From contig NZ_CP044344.1 of the NCBI RefSeq assembly GCF_008761635.1, positions 3,906,001-3,970,000 on the forward strand: a stretch of DNA of 64,000 bases, written 5' to 3'. The stretch's first letter is position 1, and every line of letters begins with the position of its first letter. This DNA is from Nocardioides cynanchi (lineage in GTDB: Bacteria; Actinomycetota; Actinomycetes; Propionibacteriales; Nocardioidaceae). Below, piece by piece: positions 58,801 through 64,000 of this stretch. The translations under genes were made by a program, and so were the position numbers. The notes under the pieces were generated by a model. It was not told the DNA's origin, ran no database searches, and saw nothing but the letters and a program-made list of their open reading frames with translations.

Positions 58801-60707
58801 GCATCGGGGACATGTCGGGCGACGTCTTCGGCAACGGATTGCTCTGCTCCGAGCACACCCTGCTGCTGGCGGCCTTCGACCACCGCGACATCTTCCTCGA
58901 CCCGCACCCCGACCCGGCCGCCTCGTTCGCCGAGCGGAAGCGGATGTTCGGGCTGCCCCGGTCGAGCTGGCAGGACTACGACGCCTCGCTGATCTCCGAG
59001 GGGGGAGGCGTCTACTCACGTGCCCTCAAGTCGGTGCCGATCAGCCCGCAGGTGCGGGCGGCGCTCGGCCTGGCCGACGACGCGACGGCGATGACGCCGG
59101 CCGAGCTGATGAAGGCGATCCTCCAGGCGCCGGTCGACCTGCTGTGGAACGGCGGCATCGGCACCTACGTCAAGGCCGGGGACGAGACGCACGCCGACGC
59201 CGGCGACAAGGCCAACGACGCGATCCGGGTCGACGGCGACCAGGTGCGGGCGAAGTGCGTGGGGGAGGGCGGCAACCTCGGGCTCACCCAGGGCGGCCGG
59301 ATCGAGTACGCCCTGCGCGGCGCCGAGGGCAAGGGCGGCGCCCTCAACACCGACTTCATCGACAACTCCGCCGGTGTCGACACCTCCGACCACGAGGTCA
59401 ACATCAAGATCCTGCTCGACCGGGTGGTGGCGGCCGGTGACCTGACCGAGAAGCAGCGCAACCGCCTGCTGGCCGAGATGACCGACGAGGTGGCGAGCCT
59501 GGTCCTGCGCGACAACTACGAGCAGAACCTCGCCCTGGCCAACGCCGCCGCCAACGCCCCGTCGCTCCTGCACGTGCACGAGGACTGGATGCGCACCCTC
59601 GAGCGCGAGGGCGTGCTCAACCGCGAGCTCGAGGGCCTGCCCAGCTCGCGCGTCGTACGACGCCGGATCGACCGCGGCGAGGGCCTCACGGTGCCGGAGC
59701 TCTCGGTGCTGCTGGCCTGGACCAAGATCCTGCTGGCCGACAAGCTGATCGACGACGACCTGCCCGACGACCCGTACTGCCACGTCGACCTGATGGCCTA
59801 CTTCCCCACGCAGCTGCGCGACGGTTTCGAGGCCGCGATCGCCGAGCACCCGCTGCGCCGGGAGATCATCGTGACCCAGGTGGTCAACGACCTGGTCAAC
59901 GGTGCCGGGATGACCTTCTGGCCGCGGCTGGCCGGCGAGACCGGCGCCACGCCGGCCGAGCTGACCCGGGCCAACTTCGTGGCCCGCGAGATCTTCGGCT
60001 CGCTGCCGCTGCGTGACGAGATCAAGACGTTCGACAACGTCCTCGCCGCGTCGTGCCAGACCCGGATGCGGGTCGAGATGCGCACGCTCGTGGAGCGCGC
60101 GTCGCGCTGGCTGGTCAACAACCGCCGGCCGCCGCTCGACAGCCAGGGCACGGTCGACTACTTCAGCGCGCCGGTCCAGGAGCTGATGAGCGAGCTGCCG
60201 TCGCTGCTGACCGGGCGTGAGCTCCGCGCCTTCCAGTCGCGCCGGAAGTCGCTGACCGACCAGGGCGTCCCCGAGGAGCTGGCGACCCGGGTGGCGGTGC
60301 TCCATCCGGCCTACATGCTGCTCGGCGTCGTCGAGATCGCGGACCGGATGTCGCTCGACCCGGCGCAGGTCGCCCGCCTCCACTTCGCGCTCGGCGAGCG
60401 GCTCGGGCTCCCCGACCTGGTCACCCGGATCCTCGACCTGCCCCGCGACGACCGCTGGCAGACGATGGCCCGGGCCGCGCTGCGCGACGACGTGTACGCC
60501 GTACACGCGCAGCTGACCGCGCAGGTCCTGCGCGACACCTCGCCCGACGAGAGCGTGCCGGCCCGGATCCAGCAGTGGGAGGACGGCGACTCGGTCGTGG
60601 TCTCACGGGCCGCCACCACGCTGGAGGAGATCTGCCGCGACGACGCCGCCGACCTGGCGCGGATGTCGGTGGGTCTGCGCGTCGTACGCGGGCTGCTCGC
60701 CAACTGA
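55815..60707 (+). CDS. gdhB: NAD-glutamate dehydrogenase (large, ~180 kDa type)
   Basis: 1630 residues, the length of the actinobacterial large NAD-GDH family (usual ~1600). It deaminates glutamate to 2-oxoglutarate with NAD, a catabolic role. The N-terminal half (about 1-700) is regulatory, with [25 protein letters not shown] and [16 protein letters not shown]. The catalytic domain (about 800-1100) contains [27 protein letters not shown] (substrate Lys region) and [10 protein letters not shown], and [17 protein letters not shown] near residue 1000 is the NAD-binding segment. GTG 55815 is chosen by promoter spacing; ATG 55821 lies two codons further in. Confidence 0.93.
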   Translation: [1630 protein letters not shown]

Positions 60708-60719
60708 CGTCCGGACGCA

Positions 60720-60761
60720 CCGACCGGCCCGCACCCACAGGGAGGGCGGCGGGCCGGTCGG
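60720..60761 (+). terminator. Terminator-like hairpin after NAD-glutamate dehydrogenase
   Basis: Perfect 13-bp arms CCGACCGGCCCGC (60720-60732) and GCGGGCCGGTCGG (60749-60761), loop 16 bases, starting 12 bases after the stop codon. No U-run. Confidence 0.6.
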
Positions 60762-60880
60762 CTCCGGGGGATCGGATCGGCCGCGCAACGTGATGAGCGT
60801 GAGGCGGCCGCCCCGGATGACGACGCTCGCGAATCCTCGGGAAAGCGGGCGGGCGTCGTCGATCTGTGGGTCGGGACCGA

Positions 60881-61738
60881 TCAGTGGTGGCAGGTATGGG
60901 CCTCCGCTTCGGCCTCGGCGAGAAACGACTCGGTGTCGTACTCGTCGTCGGCGGTGACGTCGCTGCGGGTGACGGTCAGGAAGACCACCAGGGAGAGGAT
61001 CGTCCCGAGGAAGATCACGCTGGTCGCGGTGCCCAGGCCCAGGCCGCCGGCGTGGCGGGCCTGCGACACGTAGTCGCCGATCGACGCGCCCAGTGGCCGG
61101 GTCAGGACGTAGGCGAGCCAGAAGCTGACGACCGCACCGAGCCGGAGCCCGTAGTGGGCGACGGCCACGACCGCGATCGCGGCGGCGAAGACCGTGACCG
61201 TCGCGAGGTGACCCAGGCCCATCTGCTCCGAGAGCAGGTCGCCGCCGGCGGTGCCGAGGGCGAACGTGAACAGGACCCCCACCCAGTAGAACGCCTCGCG
61301 ACGAGGGGTGCGGATGGTGTGGATGGACAGGGTCCGCTCCGCCTTCCACCAGGCCGCGAAGGTGATCGCCAGGAGCACCGCGAAGACGGGCGTGGTCACG
61401 CTCGTGGGTACGCCGTACCCGGCGGTGAGGTTGTCGGTGATCAGGGTGCCGAAGACGCTGACCAGCGCCACAGTCAGCCAGTAGATCCACGGCACGTAGT
61501 GGCGGGCGCGGAGCTGGAGCGTGAGCGCGACGAGGAACGCCGCCCCGATCACGATCGTGGTGAGGGTCAGACCGAGACCCAGGGTCCGGTCGAGGTAGTC
61601 GGCGAAGGTCTGGCCGACGGTCGTGCACAGGACCTTGATCAGCCAGAAGTAGACGGTGATCTCGGGCACCTTGTTCATCAGGTGCGCATACCGGTCGACG
61701 TACGCGCGCCCGCGCGCGGCCGTCGGATCGGTGGTCAT
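60881..61738 (-). CDS. COG4705-type membrane protein
   Basis: 285 residues with about seven membrane helices. Conserved features: NKVPEITVYFWLIKVLCTTVGQTFADYL at the first helix, GLTLTTIVIGAAFLVAL, then HYVPWIYWLTVALVSVFGTLITDNLT. A later loop ends GTAGGDLLSEQMGLG. The C-terminus is acidic and His-rich (EAEAEAHTCHH), possibly metal-sensing. COG4705 proteins have no proven function. The ATG lies in a region with no ribosome-binding site. It precedes the two-component genes on the same strand. Confidence 0.8.
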   Translation of the reverse strand: MTTDPTAARGRAYVDRYAHLMNKVPEITVYFWLIKVLCTTVGQTFADYLDRTLGLGLTLTTIVIGAAFLVALTLQLRARHYVPWIYWLTVALVSVFGTLITDNLTAGYGVPTSVTTPVFAVLLAITFAAWWKAERTLSIHTIRTPRREAFYWVGVLFTFALGTAGGDLLSEQMGLGHLATVTVFAAAIAVVAVAHYGLRLGAVVSFWLAYVLTRPLGASIGDYVSQARHAGGLGLGTATSVIFLGTILSLVVFLTVTRSDVTADDEYDTESFLAEAEAEAHTCHH

Positions 61739-61789
61739 GCCACCCAGCGTGCGGCAGAGCGCCTGCCACCTACCTGAACGGGCGCGGTC

Positions 61790-63064
61790 TCAGCGAGCCG
61801 GTGCGCGGACCTCGAACCGGCCTCCGGGACCGGGCCGGGCGACCAGGTCCGCACCGACCGCCCTGGCCATCCGGCGAGCGAGCGGGAGCCCGAGCCCGGC
61901 TCCCTCGGAGCTGGTCGTGTGGCCCGGCTCGAAGACCGACTCGACATCCGCGGCTCCGACCCCGGGCCCGTCGTCGAGGACCGCGATCACCACGGTGCCG
62001 CCGTCCCGGCTGACCTCGACGCGCGGGGTCCCGGTCCCGTGCCGCTCGGCGTTGTCGAGCAGCGGTCGGACGGCGGCGGCCAGCGGTGACGCGGGAGCCG
62101 CGAGCACGACGGCGTCGTACGACGAGGGGGGCAGGCCGAGGGACTCGAGGAGCGCCCCGACCGTGGTCCGGTCGTCGGCACCGGCGTGGGCGCGCGCGAC
62201 GGCCAGCATGGTGTCGATGGAGTCGCGCATCCGCAGCGCTGCCTGGTGGATGCCGTCGAGGCCCTCGCGCTCGCCCGGTGTCGCCGACGTCCGGGCCAGG
62301 TCGGCCTCGGCCAGGATCACCGAGAGCGGGGTGCGCAGCTCATGGGCGATCTCGTCGGTGAGCCGCCGCTCGGCGGCCAGCGCGTCGACGATCCGGTCCA
62401 GCATCAGGTCCAGGGTCCGGCCGAGATGGGCGATCTCGTCGCCGCCCGGTCCGGGCGCGAAGCGGGCGCTCAGGTCGTGCTCGCGCCAGTCGTCGGCGAG
62501 CTCGGACATCGCCCGGACCTGGCGCAGGGACCCCGTGGCCGCCACCCAGGCCGCGGCGGTCGCGACCACGACGGTGCCGACGCCGAGCAGCAGCGAGAGC
62601 CACAGGGAGTGCCGCTCCGCGAGCTCGTAGGGCTCGAGGTACTCGGCCGCCACCACCGTGGCGACCCGCCGGCCCCCACGGTCGACGGGCAGCGCGTAGA
62701 ACGTGACCTCGCCGTCGGAGGTCTGCCGGGGCTCGGGTACGGCGGCCAGGTTGCGGACCGGCACCTCGAGCGCGCGCTGCGACAGGCTGCCGTCCCGCAG
62801 CGCACCGTTCGCGTCGAAGATCCAGACGTTCTGGTCGAGCACCGACGAGCGCTGGTCGAGGATCCGCAGCAGCCCGCTCCGGTCCAGGAACACCGTCGCC
62901 GCCGCGGCCTGGGCGCGGCTCGTGAGACGGGAGTGCACGGTCGCGTCGTTGCTGCGGGCCAGGAGCACCTGGACGCCGATCACGAGCACCGCGGCGGTGA
63001 GGGTGGAGACCAGCAGCGCCGTCGCGGCCATCCGGGCCCGAAGTGACGGCGGCTTCACTGCCAT
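61790..63064 (-). CDS. Sensor histidine kinase
   Basis: 424 residues. An N-terminal membrane helix (ATALLVSTLTAAVLVIGVQVLL) and a second near residue 160 bracket a periplasmic-side sensor domain of about 120 residues. A HAMP-like linker follows, then the H-box EIAHELRTPLSVILAEAD (phospho-His near residue 245), N-box LLDNAERHGTG and G-boxes DDGPGVGAAD and GAGLGLPLARRMA. It autophosphorylates and passes phosphate to the response regulator encoded just upstream; the two genes overlap by ten bases. Signal unknown. Confidence 0.93.
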   Translation of the reverse strand: MAVKPPSLRARMAATALLVSTLTAAVLVIGVQVLLARSNDATVHSRLTSRAQAAAATVFLDRSGLLRILDQRSSVLDQNVWIFDANGALRDGSLSQRALEVPVRNLAAVPEPRQTSDGEVTFYALPVDRGGRRVATVVAAEYLEPYELAERHSLWLSLLLGVGTVVVATAAAWVAATGSLRQVRAMSELADDWREHDLSARFAPGPGGDEIAHLGRTLDLMLDRIVDALAAERRLTDEIAHELRTPLSVILAEADLARTSATPGEREGLDGIHQAALRMRDSIDTMLAVARAHAGADDRTTVGALLESLGLPPSSYDAVVLAAPASPLAAAVRPLLDNAERHGTGTPRVEVSRDGGTVVIAVLDDGPGVGAADVESVFEPGHTTSSEGAGLGLPLARRMARAVGADLVARPGPGGRFEVRAPAR

Positions 63065-63717
63065 CGGTAGCCGACTCCACGGACCGTCGTGATCAGGGCC
63101 AGGTCCAGCGGCCCGAGCTTGGTCCGCAGCCGTCGTACGTAGGAGTCGAGGGTGTTGTCGCTGACCATCGCGCCCATCGGCCACGCGGCCGCCACCAGCG
63201 CGTGGCGTCGTACGACGGTGGACGGCTCGGCCATCAGCCGGCCCAGCAGCCGGAACTCGGTGGGGGTCAGCGCCACCTCGGCGTCGCCGTGCACCAGCGC
63301 GTGCCGGCCCGGGTCGAGCACCGGCCGCTCGGCGGCCGCGTCGACGGCGTGCGGCGGGGTACGACGCAGCAGGGCGTCGAGGCGGACCCGCACCTCGTCG
63401 AGCTGGAACGGCTTGGTCAGGTAGTCGTCGCCGCCGGCCTCGAAGCCGGCGATCTTGTCGTGCAGCCCGTCGCGCGCGGTCAGGAACAGCACCGGCGAGT
63501 CCACGCTCGCCGCGCGCAGTGCCAGGCAGAGGTCCCGCCCGTCGGCGTCGGGCAGGCCGATGTCGAGCATCATCACGTCGGGCCGGCGGCGGACGAAGGC
63601 CCGCAGCGCCTCGGCGGCCGTCGCCACCACGAGCGGCTCGTGCCCCATGGCCCGCAGCGCGCGGGTGAGCACCGAGCGCAGGGCAGGCTCGTCCTCGCAC
63701 ACACCGACCAGGGCCAC
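63055..63717 (-). CDS. OmpR-family response regulator
   Basis: 220 residues. The receiver domain has acidic pair ED at residues 8-9, phosphoacceptor Asp in MMLDIGLPDADG near residue 52, Thr and Lys in FLTARDG and LTKPFQLDEV. The C-terminal winged helix carries ALTPTEFRLLGRLMAEPSTVVRRHALVAAAW and DNTLDSYVRRLRTKLG with RGVGYRW. It binds promoter DNA after phosphorylation by the coupled kinase. GTG start with TAGGCT-N6 upstream, a leaderless pattern. Confidence 0.94.
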   Translation of the reverse strand: MALVGVCEDEPALRSVLTRALRAMGHEPLVVATAAEALRAFVRRRPDVMMLDIGLPDADGRDLCLALRAASVDSPVLFLTARDGLHDKIAGFEAGGDDYLTKPFQLDEVRVRLDALLRRTPPHAVDAAAERPVLDPGRHALVHGDAEVALTPTEFRLLGRLMAEPSTVVRRHALVAAAWPMGAMVSDNTLDSYVRRLRTKLGPLDLALITTVRGVGYRWQ

Positions 63718-63723
63718 GACCGG

Positions 63724-63729
63724 AGCCTA
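63724..63729 (-). promoter_or_regulatory. Putative -10 box of the two-component operon
   Basis: TAGGCT (minus strand) lies six bases before GTG 63717. The intergenic patch towards 63800 is unusually AT-rich for this region. Confidence 0.5.
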
Positions 63730-63823
63730 CGGGGCGGCGGTAGGTGTAAGACCCAGAACCCGAAGAGGTGTCATACAAAAGAATTCGTGATGTGTCGGCG
63801 CCCGGGGTTAGAGTCGGTCAACG

Positions 63824-64000
63824 ATGCCTGCCGATCCCCATAGCCACCCGCCCGCCAGCGTGAACTCGCTGTGGCGGCTTCGGGCCTACCTTCGACCTCA
63901 CCTCGCTGCCCTGGTGATCATGCTGGTCACCTCGATGTCCGGGGTCGTCGTGGCGATCTCGATCCCGCTCGTGATCAAGGCGCTGATCGACGGCCCGATC
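63824..64000 (+). CDS. ABC exporter, transmembrane N-terminus (3' end outside window)
   Basis: Fifty-nine residues before the window ends. The start ATG is nine bases after TAGAGT. The sequence begins MPADPHSHPPASVNSLWRLR, then AYLRPHLAALVIMLVTSMSGVVV and AISIPLVIKALIDGPI. The LRPH...L helix followed by P-L-x-x-K-x-L-I-D-G-P is the usual first segment of type I ABC exporters (MsbA/MdlB-like). The nucleotide-binding domain should lie beyond the window. Substrate unknown. It diverges from the two-component operon, which may regulate it (inference). Confidence 0.75.
   Translation, partial: MPADPHSHPPASVNSLWRLRAYLRPHLAALVIMLVTSMSGVVVAISIPLVIKALIDGPI

Noticed and set aside
1..64000. tRNA, rRNA and insertion-sequence genes
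   Set aside because: I found no convincing cloverleaf, rRNA motif, transposase or terminal inverted repeat anywhere in the window.

Overview
The window is very G+C-rich, gene-dense chromosomal DNA from an actinobacterium. Mycothiol synthesis (mshB), the succinylase branch of lysine synthesis (dapC, dapD, dapE), a SigE/anti-sigma/HtrA module, a wax-ester-synthase-like acyltransferase, a large NAD-glutamate dehydrogenase and many leaderless-type promoters all point there; overall gene content resembles Nocardioidaceae (inference). I see no rRNA, tRNA, insertion sequence, prophage or CRISPR array. Only one stretch longer than about 300 bases lacks a convincing gene (13270-13806); it holds a putative PHO box upstream of a phosphate-uptake operon.

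Layout. 1-5.9 kb: partial thioesterase, a secreted FG-GAP-type protein, a Nudix hydrolase, mshB and a VanW-family membrane protein. 5.9-13 kb: an archaeal-type AspRS preceded by a T-box leader, a DUF389 membrane protein, chrA, a GNAT enzyme, fdxA and dapC. 13.3-25.1 kb: an unusual pst operon. pstC and pstA are followed by a membrane-anchored PstS-like protein, a very large anchored surface protein, a sortase-fold protein lacking the catalytic His and Cys, a second secreted binding protein with an Ig-like tail, then pstB and a lytic transglycosylase. 25-36.6 kb: dapD, DinB, a GT-C-like membrane protein, T-box-controlled type-2 ileS, dapE, a LOG-like protein, a DivIVA-like protein and a murein-peptide carboxypeptidase. 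36.6-45 kb: enoyl-CoA hydratase, PaaX-like regulator, DUF3117, pepA, an O-methyltransferase, then sigE/anti-sigma/htrA and DUF3105. 45-54 kb: CpaB-like and CpaE-like proteins, fhs, a membrane protein with a cupredoxin-like lipoprotein, a WS/DGAT-like protein and pruA. 54-64 kb: an inverted array of 32-bp repeats, DUF2505, a lipoprotein, NAD-glutamate dehydrogenase, a COG4705 membrane protein, a two-component system and the start of an ABC exporter.

How it fits together. The pst block should import phosphate, with two or three binding proteins presented at the cell surface and transcription probably driven by a PhoP-type regulator. Both aminoacyl-tRNA synthetases carry leaders whose base pairing can hide or expose the translation start depending on tRNA charging. 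PruA and glutamate dehydrogenase can pass proline carbon through glutamate to 2-oxoglutarate. The best candidates for undescribed biology are the pst surface-protein/pseudo-sortase block, the AspRS T-box with an apparent ultrashort Stem I, the 32-bp inverted repeat array, and the strong over-representation of the palindrome GTCGTACGAC.
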